From Symsagittifera roscoffensis (lineage: Eukaryota > Xenacoelomorpha > Acoela > Convolutidae), in contig NC_087066.1 of the NCBI RefSeq assembly GCF_963678635.1, forward strand, positions 41,995,338 through 42,059,337: DNA of 64,000 nucleotides. The letters run 5' to 3'. How positions within the stretch are numbered: the first letter of the stretch is position 1; each line of letters begins with the position of its first letter. This document shows positions 55,601 to 59,035 of this stretch, in pieces. The position numbers and the translations under genes are program-made. Under the pieces are notes generated by a model. The model worked only from the letters and a program-made list of their open reading frames with translations, was not told the DNA's origin and searched no databases.

Positions 55601-57094
55601 ACAAATAGACTCAATTTTGCATGTAATAATTTGGAATACAACAAAACGAAGGCATCCACACTAACTTTGCTTGCAGCAATTCTCAAAGCATAGAGCCACA
55701 TTATGTATAAATTATGCATTTCAAAAAATTGCAAGATATATTGAGTTAGAAAATTTCTGCAATCGAGTTTTCATTTTTTTGAGTCGTTTGAAACAAATAA
55801 CTTTTTCGGTTAATTTGATGAATTACAAATCCATCAACTGTGTTAACTTATTAAAGTCGAATGTCACAGCACATGCTATCAAAAAACTGTAAAGGTGCTC
55901 CAAATTAATTGGGGTGCCGCACCAATATTTGCGACTTAGGTTGGAAAAAAATGAAGGTTCGTACTAATACACTCGTTTCGCAATTAAGTGTAAACACAAA
56001 GACATAAAACATGAAAAATATGTGACAGCGTGAAATTTTTTTCAAAAGTTTGTGTTTTGCTCGTGCTTTTCACATGTGTTTCAAACCAGATAACTAACAG
56101 CTTTCACAAAATCTCTGAACATCTGTTTACTTCTCCGCACTGCGTGACAATGCGTTACTACATTTCTCGATGCAAAATGTTGTAGCTGCTATCTACTAAA
56201 AAACATACACGGCCTCAGCATCAAACAAGTGTCTTCTTGGATAACATAAGCTGAAAAAAAAAACGAGTGAAGTCCATTTAAAAAAAATTAAAATTTAAAT
56301 TAAAATAGTTCAAGAGAATTATAAAATTATTGGTATCATTTTCAATTGTTCCGAATCTATTTAAAATTTTTTCGCAATTTGAATTTTCTGATTCTGTTTT
56401 TCAGCACTTTTTCATCAACGCTGAGTACTTTTTGCAATTTGGAACAGAGAAATCAAAAGCATTTTTTTCGAGCAAGCCTTCACGAAAAAATTACTAAGGT
56501 TGTTTTTTTTTGCCGCGGAACTCTGAAATGAGAAACTCTTTGACTTAAGTAAAATATATCATTTGGCGTAGGTCCGAATCTCGCACTGGCAATTTTTTTT
56601 TTGTTTCAATTGCTCGAATCAAATTGAAAATGTTCATATACATTGACTGGCCTCATAATTTACATTTTTTAAAAACTAAAATTTAAATGGACATTTAAGT
56701 TTTTTCTTAAATGGACATGATTGGAAAAAATACTTACCTATCATTACTTAACAGATGTAGCACTATCTTAAAATCCACCAATGACCTTACTGGTTAAAGT
56801 TAGTCAATTCTTCTGTGCTTTGCTTTCTGAGCTACAACTTTCCTGTGGTACATAATAGCGGATCACGTCATAACACTTCTATCTTGGTTTGTTGGTTATG
56901 ATGGTGTCAAACATGTATGATAAGTCAACTTACCGCGAACATTTTAGCAGTCTGATTAATGATTCTGAGAGCGCAGTTCTCAGACAGACGTCCCTCTTGC
57001 TTCATGTGGCTTTTGATCAGACCTAGTCTGGGCAGTCCTTTCGAGTCGAAGATGTCCCGCTCCGACAGTTTCTTGCGCGGAATTGTCTGCTTAC
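25657..57094 (-). CDS. Calcineurin A catalytic subunit (PP2B), nine exons, 5' end missing
   Basis: Ca2+/calmodulin-dependent Ser/Thr phosphatase, catalytic subunit. Inferred exons on the minus strand: 57094-56934, 51010-50785, 50461-50234, 47265-47147, 46937-46731, 46427-46302, 30978-30843, 25941-25716 and 25669-25657. The reading frame is kept across every junction and yields about 480 codons; animal calcineurin A has about 500-520, so roughly the first 20-40 residues lie upstream, unlocated. Metallophosphatase motifs are in order: GDIHG, GDYVDRG, RGNHE (split between two exons), VHGG and RAHEAQDAG. The calcineurin B-binding helix, calmodulin-binding segment and autoinhibitory segment follow, which separates it from PP1, PP2A and PP5. 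Introns range from 46 bp to 15.3 kb, and one holds a whole retroelement. Confidence 0.93.
25716..25941 (-). CDS. Calcineurin A exon 'H' (autoinhibitory segment)
   Basis: Acceptor TTTGCTGATAG. Encodes [17 protein letters not shown] and [18 protein letters not shown]. The latter aligns with the autoinhibitory FEEAKGLDRINERMPP segment of animal calcineurin A, although several usual residues differ. A Ser/Asn-rich tail follows. It ends TCACG before GTTGGT, or, if that intron is retained, reads on to a TAA at 25664. Confidence 0.82.
25942..30842. other. Calcineurin intron H-G, repeat-filled
   Basis: 4.9 kb with no gene I can support. It holds R1 copies at 25955-26150, 27170-27620 and 30050-30520 (the last two share about 450 bp, including an AAGAGT...ACTCTTA hairpin at 27588-27618), an inverted R2 copy at 29640-29830, and short tandem duplications at 28320-28485. 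The small ORFs inside (for example 29625-30023) are readings of these repeats. Confidence 0.7.
28320..28485 (+). repeat. Short tandem duplications
   Basis: AAAGTAA-TTTGGGTGTC-ATGATT occurs twice (about 28328 and 28366, period 36), and CATTGCTAATAAATCAAGTA occurs twice (28393 and 28439, period 46), each followed by GAT-GCCAC-TTTGA. Confidence 0.8.
30843..30978 (-). CDS. Calcineurin A exon 'G' (calmodulin-binding)
   Basis: Acceptor GTGCTTAACTAG. Encodes [17 protein letters not shown], then [17 protein letters not shown], which matches the calmodulin-binding segment in spacing and basic/hydrophobic pattern. It ends AAAG before GTACAC (phase 1). It is 15.3 kb from exon F because of the intronic retroelement. 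Confidence 0.9.
31234..31533 (+). repeat. Candidate 5' LTR
   Basis: Proposed from TGTAAGTGCTG at 31234 to ATTCA at 31533, two bases before a TGG-starting primer-binding site. It has an AATAAA at about 31329 and a 28-bp palindrome near its start. The window has no second copy, so the left boundary is a guess from the TG...CA rule; the right boundary rests on the primer-binding site. Confidence 0.5.
31239..31266. promoter_or_regulatory. Perfect 28-bp palindrome at the element's left end
   Basis: GTGCTGAAATTAC, a TT spacer, then GTAATTTCAGCAC. The 13-bp arms are perfect. It lies in what would be the U3 part of the LTR. It could be a dimeric factor site or a hairpin. Confidence 0.85.
31536..31553 (+). 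promoter_or_regulatory. Candidate primer-binding site
   Basis: TGGTGCGACCATAAGTCT, beginning TGG, two bases after the proposed LTR end. Its first 11 bases would pair with a tRNA ending TGGTCGCACCA. I cannot name that tRNA. Confidence 0.55.
31621..31854 (+). CDS. Small leader ORF, 77 codons, uncertain
   Basis: An ATG-started frame soon after the primer-binding site: [19 protein letters not shown], then Arg-rich [16 protein letters not shown]. It ends well before the hairpin leader. No similarity recognised. It may be an upstream ORF or chance; base composition is less A-biased than in the downstream genes. Confidence 0.25.
   Translation: MLYDNNLIEMSLRLNRSEPILRTITELPGIGRRPRTRDDIRQSRNLPYSYMIVRQKPEQTFVFRILLAMNLDFHLQT
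31855..32782 (+). promoter_or_regulatory. Structured, hairpin-rich 5' leader
   Basis: Non-coding RNA leader. Two copies of GATCATCAAGG-Y-TATCCTTGGATC (32182-32206 and 32242-32266) fold as small hairpins. Five further hairpins follow: AGAACA/TGTTCT at 32271-32286; TAGTG/CACTA at 32303-32335 with inner CGAC/GTCG; AGTGAAG/CTTCACT at 32408-32438 with an AAC(UUCG)GTT core; AATAGTA/TACTATT at 32491-32554; AAGTAT/ATACTT at 32631-32664 with ATTC(UUCG)GAAT. Each is followed by a C-rich strip: CCCCCACCC, CCAACCCT, ATCCCCCC, CCAACCCTGAAC and CCAACCCTGAAC. Some strips are followed by ACCCAGG. It could be an IRES, packaging or export signal; this is inference. Confidence 0.7.
32783..33250 (+). CDS. Basic ORF upstream of gag (155 codons), unknown
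   Basis: ATG-started, ending 26 bp inside gag in another frame. Lys/Arg-rich: [20 protein letters not shown] and [14 protein letters not shown], with acidic Ser patches ([20 protein letters not shown]) between. No domain recognised. The basic clusters could serve nuclear targeting or RNA binding. Sharing the A-rich, G-poor bias of the neighbouring genes and overlapping gag argue that it is real. An alternative is that it is part of a longer Gag made by frameshift. Position and charge recall small regulatory proteins of complex retroviruses, without any sequence evidence for homology. Confidence 0.6.
   Translation: MSFKNLGNKQTIVLHNCEIDNKKYDLVITPHTQTVGYIRTKRQTLKRKIITKQRQITRKRFSKNRNAFSESETSSLDELYKLKESIDKNCPIHDQLYFSDSETTSNSSKRGKRRIKKQYKHKPVHLYNWNQPIRHIDNYILTVIKRKNELNTHPR
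33225..39737 (+). CDS. Gag-protease-RT-RNase H polyprotein (2,170 codons)
   Basis: A single open frame. Approximate residues: 1-600 Gln/Asn/Pro-rich N-terminal region; 600-790 Gag capsid-like domain ([38 protein letters not shown]); 843-858 one CCHC zinc knuckle, [14 protein letters not shown]; 870-1080 an Asn/Arg/Ser/Tyr low-complexity tract; about 1231 the protease active site [11 protein letters not shown], later [10 protein letters not shown]; 1585-1870 reverse transcriptase with [28 protein letters not shown] and YLDD at 1739-1742; from about 1886 RNase H with [23 protein letters not shown] and CTDHKPI, ending [12 protein letters not shown]. Gag and Pol share one frame with no stop between. 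All catalytic motifs look intact. The gag ATG was chosen as the first in frame after the basic ORF's C-terminal region. Confidence 0.93.
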   Translation: MSSTHTPGEESPDDDDIFPFIVDATTDRGQHIFCKNLLLNLFEPGISPCKTEFPDVKIKRQIIDHYLKDICNLTQQYGIYSIEFSSPNQNHNKYIIQTDDLDLEFSKVFSEYIKSIQYHNSQRANSIFTNEVFAIIYSYISRLENEIQIPNVSPTETSKHIRVRHEITLLSSFLNIIKENFTKDEVSQHTKHDLQKILAWFIIDYFTHNIDLISQARKNFRPQNSNDDTAITEQSDYVWDPEWSHPAFINFPQSISSQAISTISYIRDYVRVIPLTIDATPLNYNTFLPDMQNNSLNSTVIHNENLNGTRNLTQQDIQTPSHFINEEIVHTTTTQQSISPIRPNLTKPRNTNPSHTQVTLQSTVKPSVAPKYSHMDYQTYRPMTIPPKTRKTFTRNNFADHNYNYTHPSKTNYQPRKNSSNYTRSRNWDNSMAPPNSVNFQTNLHPPQDRSENYPFFQQNKNKKQTSYQMDYLSSDDDFLQPDIFAPYNQEYRGQGVQKPHTYHRIFSPQPIDTQNQQPIQKQNPINTQSFQPIQQQNPMIANSYQPTQMQNEIPLPYYLQQHEITRNQLSNFSQMPNAAESLQMTMNPYLMGGSSITSNKPLMVFTGTDPEYSVEDYLNAVTANLILNIGPEPINTPLHQNWIHRRTALIQTTLDGAAQKWFSVLPIEIKSNWKRFTQEFSKMFDSERNKQQQRVFGNEIRRLPNETIKQLAVRIETLVRKAYSLNTHDYKNTKMTEILMMTLTPQLRKIAIKKRASHPSSIREPDLDFQKLVDKLEQAEITMKLEETENLKLQYVNRIETASTNINNIQESDTDLVEKITEILNIYEKHPNFKGKPSFKKWCNYCRRYGHSISECRQKQQDNQNKPQKYKEPNKSFYQYMKKDQNLPNKTVYSNNSSGKPLPNNTNYTRNQSPYNSSYRGRSPERRNTQNSSQNHYNRQKSRNNYSRSNSNTTRFVSRSNSQSRNNYYPNNQSRNSSYNRNRNYSNNRNRSYSNNRNQNYPNNRSRNNSYNRSNYNRPNNNYQNRSPNNSQNRHSSYNNRYRNYSQSPHRNNNHYNNSNNRHRSSTPKHQRNINQVQSNPETTSDPPGIDDTVNDVLQLNKIYCESSDSESETENTLSINMIKVENDYEPVIYEQPFSSHIYENQSELLHNYYIEPIHSTPTTQKTNEINTTNQPNENEKTKCLNTNHIYQNIQKEQPKEKIWTIPFLLESPRSKEFQPPDLEIDFLIDSGAESNIINIPTWNEIKTLHPKLTPLETSSKLATAQGSTLINYGKIQLFLLPTRTMEQNKILTKPFKQIFHITDIKHNIIGIPFISKYIPTINILNSKILIKDKYTKTKDTSLTFFQRLNKQPPFFSKFYPIYNQQRKHLKPLSGNIYNFSIKQVHQYDKKQNKQKFYMSDFEFKPIHKFFKITISSIKYLKNSNSDIISLQVYNNTPYQVTLPLGLLGYCETNATISPIHEKAYRVNNILQLLDICQSTILNEELSINNIISNENRNTDYFTKTPYFKPTFNISNYTENQQKFLTMFNFQHSQITQAEFEKLAKQLIKNSSVYATSKFDVGKISSSLHLPLKPDAVFKKQRASKVPIHLHDKVNRLLDILEQYNIISPVNKEEQPKGNTFINPVIILAKGESLKIVLDARYLNSLIDESKCNWPIEPIQVILTKINGKYFTTADMNSAYNQMPLDEQSRRLTQFVIGNQQYEFNRLFYGISIGPAAFSTFMSKIFRPLILKKNAITYLDDVFMQSQTKEEMFNVLEQYHQILQNENLKAAPDKSHFFLTRVKFLGHNIERKTITPLKSRIDAIQKLQPPTNKKKIQEFLGMLNFLSKYVYKMQLYLRPFYNILRQQNNFEWNTEHQARFEEIKKLLTEQISNTIPDSNQPFYAMCDASNFGIGAALLQSHNSTNKMNLISANSRLFTQAELRLSTLMRECTAIIYTLTEYEFLILGSKHPTVLCTDHKPIIFLFTQKSNPNHRVYRFQLILMKFPNLHIVWTAGKNLALPDTLSRNTPPELLTRKTTVEIPKNIKFYLAENETSPRLECKYAVKTDVEQSQINNLQHFPLYLDCQNNHYEVDLLGTSTFKPIPYSQWIKNNTQQKRIKQHPPKKDHFPLIEKENLTDKINLSGPQTNDSKYTINQVFDLHDPLDTIPLSKLEIENIFLPQQKQLQFQH
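39692..41470 (+). CDS. Integrase ORF in the -1 frame
   Basis: The frame is open from 39692 and overlaps the end of gag-pol by 46 bases; it has no ATG before the zinc domain, so it must be reached by -1 frameshift, or the shift is a lesion. Motifs: zinc region with GHSGSEKTY and CNDCIVC, then the DDE core with Asp at 40190 (SFDTKGP), Asp at 40370 (VTDNGTEF) and Glu at 40478 (LVEGMNRSL), exactly D-35-[16 protein letters not shown], a GPY/F-like [11 protein letters not shown] segment and a basic tail [15 protein letters not shown] follow. It inserts element cDNA into the genome. The triad is complete, so it looks active if translated. Confidence 0.92.
   Translation, partial: KHFSPPTKTITISTLKQYQNLDPVIRQLKSWHKYKTKPVKADTTILGNKTLLRYFRKFNNTTINENTDLLEYKLNESTVPCLPLSMILIAFNISHAQNIKGHSGSEKTYSNFIQNFYFPNAPIWIKILCNDCIVCQLNKPYPNQKQIAQKQDFKGQSLYFNHRISFDTKGPISPSSEGNSYIMVIVDAFTHYVALNPVPHCNAYYAYTTLYEHWIAKFGLPEILVTDNGTEFINNEIITLCHLYNIKHKPRTSHAPWTNGLVEGMNRSLQEYLRCIINGNDTRYTEWSADVKLFPLAYNSQITTTLGMSPYEMVFNQKPRKPIMFTANSHKNAQGYCHPNKDSICYNLPLHTHDEDHFHHPQILKLASGTHTEWILNRDKKHNEIYQKVTKKLLQRQNINEQINSRFTPASDLKIGTFVLIPNFNTQKGISKKLQPLRKGPYQIIAKPTDVTYKITDSDKKEIVQHRNNLLPYYPKEYALRELTQLYSFTGLQVIQNDPHTENTTKEQKDVHLKNQITKSTTTKNNTKNLDQNTSQKERKNTKMTEQIIPQEQIDKSEHRESSRLRNQPRKNYKLFIPQSKILKKVEFQKQL
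41471..42063 (+). other. Non-coding spacer after integrase
   Basis: About 590 bp, A/C-rich, with stops in all frames and no recognised motif. It includes two similar TTAGCCTAAAGTA stretches at about 41822 and 41858. This would be a natural place for splice signals of a subgenomic mRNA, but I could not pick out a convincing one. Confidence 0.6.
42064..42294 (+). CDS. Small hydrophobic membrane ORF 1 (76 codons)
   Basis: ATG-started. Extremely rich in Ile, Leu and Phe, with one long hydrophobic stretch ([19 protein letters not shown] onward, about residues 22-57) that should span the membrane once or twice, and a short polar C-terminus. Its TGA overlaps the ATG of the next ORF as ATGA. Function unknown; small ion-channel-like viral proteins have this look, but composition alone cannot show that. 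Confidence 0.55.
   Translation: MLFYQIVTKIITNLKQFFTILETFIIFLFDILESFLIILIIFCNIFLIFYTIFELFLQLSKTLDYIHRYDLYNLSK
42291..42479 (+). CDS. Small hydrophobic membrane ORF 2 (62 codons)
   Basis: Starts in the ATGA overlap with the previous ORF. Two hydrophobic segments, [19 protein letters not shown] and [16 protein letters not shown], are separated by a short CKCIKK loop, a hairpin-type membrane topology, with a charged tail EEYYNKHK. No homologue recognised. The overlap suggests the two are translated from one message by termination-reinitiation. Confidence 0.5.
   Translation: MIRTVFSRTDIFLLFVIFITFLSSLILTICKCIKKAIITFALATILLILFLEEYYNKHKLFH
42488..43621 (+). pseudogene. Pro/Ser/Thr-rich ORF with one in-frame TAG, overlapping env
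   Basis: The frame is open from just after a TAG at 42485-42487 to 43324, is cut by one TAG at 43325-43327, and is open again to a TAA at 43619-43621, overlapping the env start by 13 bases. There is no ATG in the first ~70 codons, so translation would need a spliced-on start or a non-AUG codon. The N-terminal two thirds are rich in Pro, Ser, Thr and Gln (disordered); the part after the TAG looks folded, with [14 protein letters not shown] and [13 protein letters not shown]. No family recognised. Either a recent nonsense mutation or stop-codon readthrough. Confidence 0.6.
43609..46227 (+). CDS. Envelope-like glycoprotein (872 codons)
   Basis: ATG-started and intact. An N-terminal signal peptide (residues 1-18, [15 protein letters not shown]) precedes a Cys-rich ectodomain. 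A strong membrane span lies near residues 704-730 ([18 protein letters not shown]) and a second hydrophobic stretch near 743-765 precedes a Pro-rich cytoplasmic tail of about 100 residues. This is the layout of a type I viral fusion/attachment glycoprotein. The ectodomain shows no obvious furin site or retroviral disulfide motif. The YDC-type start of the ectodomain and the late Cys-rich block with a [11 protein letters not shown]-like segment remind me of glycoproteins of arthropod negative-strand viruses (chuvirus type) that some insect retroelements have captured; this is from memory and tentative. It ends 74 bp before a host splice donor. Confidence 0.8.
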   Translation: MYILKLLIFLQLLFLVISNQNINPSPRTGPQDLLVTHYDCEENEQKTLHKYAINQVSQCETEPQAIETTNVKATLYSKARATIVIGYKFTATFSEKKVHCSQVSNGNKNRLDHESFYQSNIERLLHLNPEDCKNELLRLNITKNKNTDRKLVYFQVFSDSVHQAELERYQGHIKLDEKYPYNGAHGRLTYDMHDKHWIPHIGKNNPSNCKADTKNKGYQEIMFFDWKIQLEKIQLTRDLSDNTMIYQGIRLPCKNDQGYCDPTTRTQAKIVWFPEDTCTTFQEAKIHARMIKFHEKFFIQSIPYEQVNPLRKISSNFRNIHNIENKLTRFQIYQETELACKYRNPLHKTQYSEILVEYENGFDMTTGKIKVDPYATSHPLNEGTSYIPVNFQKNTGQPGGHLKPQDDQSTRLQELSLMNSTYFGNIHYDIHLDMKLDYTISRIFQEMSLSELETLHQLCELERTQILQSLALAVLKIPYAGYLLSGNRSNFLDYEGNILWFYTCTKKVSPLYVFEDKRCYKRIPIFYKNKVHFVDTLSRRTYFWDTAVPCGSENSHNVVQLNPDEDKYYLLTPYPTLMQSLKKFSPESIRAIARNPNIDLQSIGIYSKSDIQHHIRTQQFQELLTQMDTIQRQSIDQNLRKLAETAGFADIYTQDYSGYFKDIKDYIYLNGEKYRPQDISPINIFSFVTLKNEILDFLGWPYYILEKLTILYAMFNFIGFLFSLLKGIYNTCAIHTQVNTQASVARILFAGFFGIFSTSINKILLDAQIKEYNTKIATRQNTYDEEHNNVDTTPTAPQLPPLPHNHPLSLVPRNFRNLAITHNQNFRPTISQSPIQHIMTHHSLDENTYEQIIEQPHTTAFQSQNNNFFSPR
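46228..46301. other. Gap between env stop and host exon F
   Basis: Only 74 bp, with the host GTAAGT donor (minus) at 46301-46296. It shows no match to the candidate 5' LTR and no polypurine tract, so the 3' end of the element is missing here. Confidence 0.8.
46302..46427 (-). CDS. Calcineurin A exon 'F' (calcineurin B-binding helix)
   Basis: Acceptor TTTGTGTTCAG. Exactly 42 codons: [17 protein letters not shown], then [19 protein letters not shown], the long helix that binds the regulatory B subunit. It ends ACTGTG before a strong GTAAGT donor. The donor is 74 bp from the stop codon of the retroelement env, which lies in the following intron on the other strand. Confidence 0.92.
46421..46575. 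repeat. Tandem duplication covering a splice acceptor
   Basis: A ~68-70-bp unit, GAAATGTCTGAACACAAATA through CACAGATAAAAAA and TTTTTCCATCGATC, occurs at 46421-46488 and 46489-46556, with a further partial at 46552-46570. The first unit contains the exon F acceptor; the second contains an identical acceptor plus the first 7 exon bases, 68 bp upstream in the host gene. Confidence 0.85.
46731..46937 (-). CDS. Calcineurin A exon 'E' (RAHEAQDAG), GC donor
   Basis: Acceptor GATTTCTATAG. Encodes [44 protein letters not shown] and NMNLK. The best-fitting 3' end is AAG followed by GCGAGT, a GC-AG intron. No GT donor here keeps the family alignment. Confidence 0.88.
47147..47265 (-). CDS. Calcineurin A exon 'D' (LLWSDP)
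   Basis: Acceptor GTGTCTCTCAG. Encodes [17 protein letters not shown] and YYYSYK, ending AAG before GTTCAA (phase 0). Joined to exon C it gives [16 protein letters not shown] with no gap relative to the family. Confidence 0.9.
47400..47650 (+). repeat. R2 repeat copy in intron D-C
   Basis: Diverged R2 copy: CTCAAAATTAGAATAAATTG, GACGCCAAAGG, AAATGAATGACGCAAAATAG and CCAAAGGAGGGACCC. No gene. Confidence 0.6.
47712..47832 (+). repeat. Left arm of the MULE: TTGTCC/TTGCCC repeats
   Basis: Six or seven near copies of a 12-17-bp motif CAACTTGTCC(CA/TA). It is the inverse of 49815-49943, though the arms match motif by motif rather than base for base. Confidence 0.75.
48370..49520 (-). pseudogene. 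MULE transposase, decayed
   Basis: Read on the minus strand from about 49520: a degenerate FLYWCH-like end ([10 protein letters not shown]...NEHSHGV), then a linker [19 protein letters not shown] with [11 protein letters not shown], then the MULE core [55 protein letters not shown] and [16 protein letters not shown] stop precedes ALLPDK and a 68-bp tandem duplication (49010-49115) interrupts the linker, so it is not functional. MULE transposases cut and paste the element via a DDE core; the Asp of LIDFE is a catalytic-type residue. Confidence 0.8.
49010..49115. repeat. ~68-bp tandem duplication inside the MULE
   Basis: GTCTAATAAACAAATCAGTA followed by TACTC-GTTGGAATTGCAAAA occurs at about 49013 and 49070. 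It duplicates the RHFAIPT codons of the transposase. Confidence 0.8.
50234..50461 (-). CDS. Calcineurin A exon 'C' (NHE, VHGG)
   Basis: Acceptor TTTGCTGTTAG; the exon completes the Gly of RGNHE. It encodes [17 protein letters not shown] through [10 protein letters not shown] and FREPNRR, and ends AGAAGAG before a non-optimal GTTGGT donor. Both ends are in phase 1. Confidence 0.93.
50785..51010 (-). CDS. Calcineurin A exon 'B' (GDIHG and GDYVDRG)
   Basis: Starts after a TTTTTGTGTTAAG acceptor and ends CTCAGAG before GTAAAA (phase 1). It carries [20 protein letters not shown] and [17 protein letters not shown], with metal-binding Asp and His residues in place. Confidence 0.93.
51424..51465 (+). 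repeat. Dispersed repeat R3 (GCGAAGC hairpin), copy 1
   Basis: CACAGAGGCGAAGCTGAGCT then GCGCACCACTTGCGAC. Other copies: 55419-55460, 59036-59075 and 60261-60300, all on the plus strand. The best copy (59036) carries GCGAAGC-TGA-GCTTCGC, a 7-bp perfect stem. An A-rich stretch follows each. Confidence 0.75.
51673..51740 (-). repeat. tRNA-like SINE head a
   Basis: On the minus strand: a weak A box, a B-box-like GGATTTCGAATCC, then CCTGTTTTT, a pol III terminator. Length about 68 bp. Confidence 0.5.
51831..51905 (-). repeat. tRNA-like SINE head b
   Basis: On the minus strand: TGGAGTAGAGGTAAAGCAGC (A-box region), then CTTTCGAATCCGGCC (B-box region), then CCCCTTTTTT. It has the tRNA-like spacing of about 35-40 bp between boxes. 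Confidence 0.55.
52354..52425 (-). repeat. tRNA-like SINE head c
   Basis: On the minus strand: TTAGCCTGGTGGTAACG (A box), AGTTCAAATCTGACAG (B box), then TTTTTTTT. It could be a tRNA pseudogene, but no full acceptor stem pairs. Confidence 0.6.
52800..53600 (-). pseudogene. LINE reverse transcriptase fragment
   Basis: On the minus strand, [19 protein letters not shown] (about 53160-53105) is the catalytic-Asp motif of non-LTR retrotransposon RTs, and GVTQGSIFG (about 52975) is a decayed form of the following GVPQGS-type motif, one frame over. Sequence upstream to about 53600 is weakly related in broken frames. The YADD box is not recognisable. Class (Jockey/CR1/RTE) cannot be set. Confidence 0.7.
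56934..57094 (-). CDS. Calcineurin A exon 'A' (N-terminal)
   Basis: Encodes [17 protein letters not shown] and [15 protein letters not shown], the N-terminal helical part of the phosphatase domain, and ends AAAATGTTCGCG before a GTAAGT donor. Its start is ambiguous: acceptor CGCAG at 57095, or a second CAG 8 bp further in (exon from 57086). The first choice leaves GTAAGC as the first six exon bases. The upstream exon was not found. Confidence 0.85.
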
Positions 57095-57299
57095 CTGCGA
57101 GCATAGTTTTTTTGAAATACAAATTTGACTTTTATTTAATAATTTGGTACAGAGATCTCTCTGACATCACTTACAGCGGAATCATTTACTGTAGTTTTTC
57201 TTTAGGTCCGAGTATCTTTGTTATCTTTTTTCCAGTAAAGAGGCACCATCAAATAGGCAAAAAATGCAACAGTGAGAGATAATATTGCAAAATGCTAAA

Positions 57300-57610
57300 A
57301 AAAATTGCAGTAGAAGATAATTGGTATCTTAATAATTTTCTCAATAGTATGTCAAAAAAATCATACAATTTAGCCTCAATACAAAAAAATCATACAAAGT
57401 AGCGGATTAAGGAAAAAGGCTCAGAAGCCTCTCCACCCCCATCCCCTCGGTTTTCGACCACCTGCTGACCCAAAGGGTCCCCCCTTTGTACTATTTTGAG
57501 AAAACCATTTTTGGCTGACGTACCGTAAAATTCTTCTAAAGGTGCCTTCGGCGCCAATATTTACTAATTTTGAGGGGAAAGCGCAAGCTGAAAAGAGGCG
57601 AATAACAGAA
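57300..57610 (-). repeat. R2 repeat copy (inverted)
   Basis: Contains CCCAAAGGGTCCCCCCTTTG, TATTTTGAG, TTTTTGGCTGACG and GGTGCCTTCGGCGCC. With its flank (AATAGTATGTCAAAAAAATCA to ACAAAGTAGCGGATT) it matches 29550-29830 over about 280 bp. Confidence 0.75.
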
Positions 57611-57894
57611 AATTTTGGAACAATTTTTTCGAATCTGATGCTACATATTGAGATCTTTTTGGAGTCCAAATCACAATTTAAAACGCTTCAACATAAGGTT
57701 CTAGAAGTGACCTCGCACAAGACTTATTGAGGTAGTCGAAATCAGGTGGAAGTAGTCGAAATCCACATTGTTCCTTCCTATTCGACAAAAGTGGCCTGAT
57801 TAAAAGCCACTAACAATAAGAACAGTTATTTTAACGGCAGCGGTAAAATTTAATACGTCATGGTCATGTCTTAGATTTCATGAGACGTATTTTG

Positions 57895-58040
57895 GATATA
57901 TTTAACTATATCCCCCCTCGGGTACCTACCAGCAGTAACGAATATCCCCCCTATAAAGAAATAAATCAACGGTTAACCATTAAGAATTTTACCTAGTTAC
58001 GAATATCCCCCGTTTGCAAAAGGGGGAATATACATACAGA
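57895..58040 (+). repeat. Repeated ACGAATATCCCCC motif with hairpin
   Basis: TATATCCCCCCTCGGGTACC, ACGAATATCCCCCCTA and ACGAATATCCCCCGTT occur within 130 bp. The last runs into GCAAAAGGGGGAATAT, giving a near-perfect hairpin of ATATCCCCC against GGGGGAATAT. Confidence 0.7.
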
Positions 58041-59030
58041 GGTCCCATATTTTTGACACAATTAGTTTTTGAAAAATTAGTTCATCCTTAAAAACTTGGT
58101 ATGTGAGTTTGGTGCCCATTACTCATGCAATTTCTTTTCACATGACATACTTCATCTGAATTTGGACCCCCCCAGCAGAGTCCATATTTTGCAATTCAAT
58201 AGTGATCAAATCAAAAACCTCAAAAATGTATCGAACAAGTAGTTATATTGGAAAACTAACAGAGTCGCCAATGGTACCCCACTGTATAAGAAACAATAGT
58301 TATGCGCGGATTTCTTAAAAATTCTATACGCTCATCGTTCAACAAATAGATCTTTATTCGACAAAAAGTGACAAAAATTTTGATAAGATAGAAAATTATA
58401 CTTACTCATTTTCAAATGAAAAATCCCAGATTGACAGTAACTAAAGAAACTCTGTTTGCGTTAAATCATAAGAAACTCTATTTGCGTTAAATCATAAGAA
58501 ACAGTTTCAGCAAAAGCATTATTGCTTGTCAAAAAATTGCTTTAAAAATGTATACCGATTGAAGGACAAGCGTTGCGTATCAACTTGACGTTTTTGCTTC
58601 TATTTGAAATTGACTTCTCAATGAAGCACAGATCGCAGTTTTTAGTTTTATTTGACTTCTATTTAGGTGTGATTTCAGTACATTTTTAACAGAGCGACTT
58701 GCTTAGAATGAGGATAAAATTAGAGGCAAATCAACTTCTGGAATCGATGAAAAAATTAAAACGATAAAAAAATGGATCTGGGTCAATTCACAAAAAATAA
58801 CAACTAAAAATAGATTTCAGATGTTGATTAGGCAGCACATAATATGCTTATTGCTTTTTAAAAAAGTAAAAAAAAATATATCAATTTTTAAAAAAAGTTA
58901 GAAGTAATGGTGAAGCCCAAGTAGAGAGGAGACTGAAACGCAGAAATTCTTTGGTGTCAAACGAGGAACTACAATTTGAAATTTTTCGATTTATTTCGAT
59001 TTCGCATTTTCCCTTCATCCGTGAGAACTA
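58041..59030. other. No recognisable feature
   Basis: About 1 kb of AT-rich DNA with only a short duplication near 58445-58500 (AAGAAACTCTGTTTGCGTTAA twice with slight change). I see no gene. Confidence 0.6.
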
Positions 59031-59035
59031 AATAT

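Larger units (their letters stand above)
51011..56933. other. Calcineurin intron B-A, mobile-element rich
   Basis: 5.9 kb with no host gene that I can support. Contents listed separately: R3 copies, three tRNA-like SINE heads, a LINE RT fragment and an R1 copy at 54660-54840. A 65-codon frame at 54026-54223 (plus) has a plausible helical composition but no recognised relative. Confidence 0.65.
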
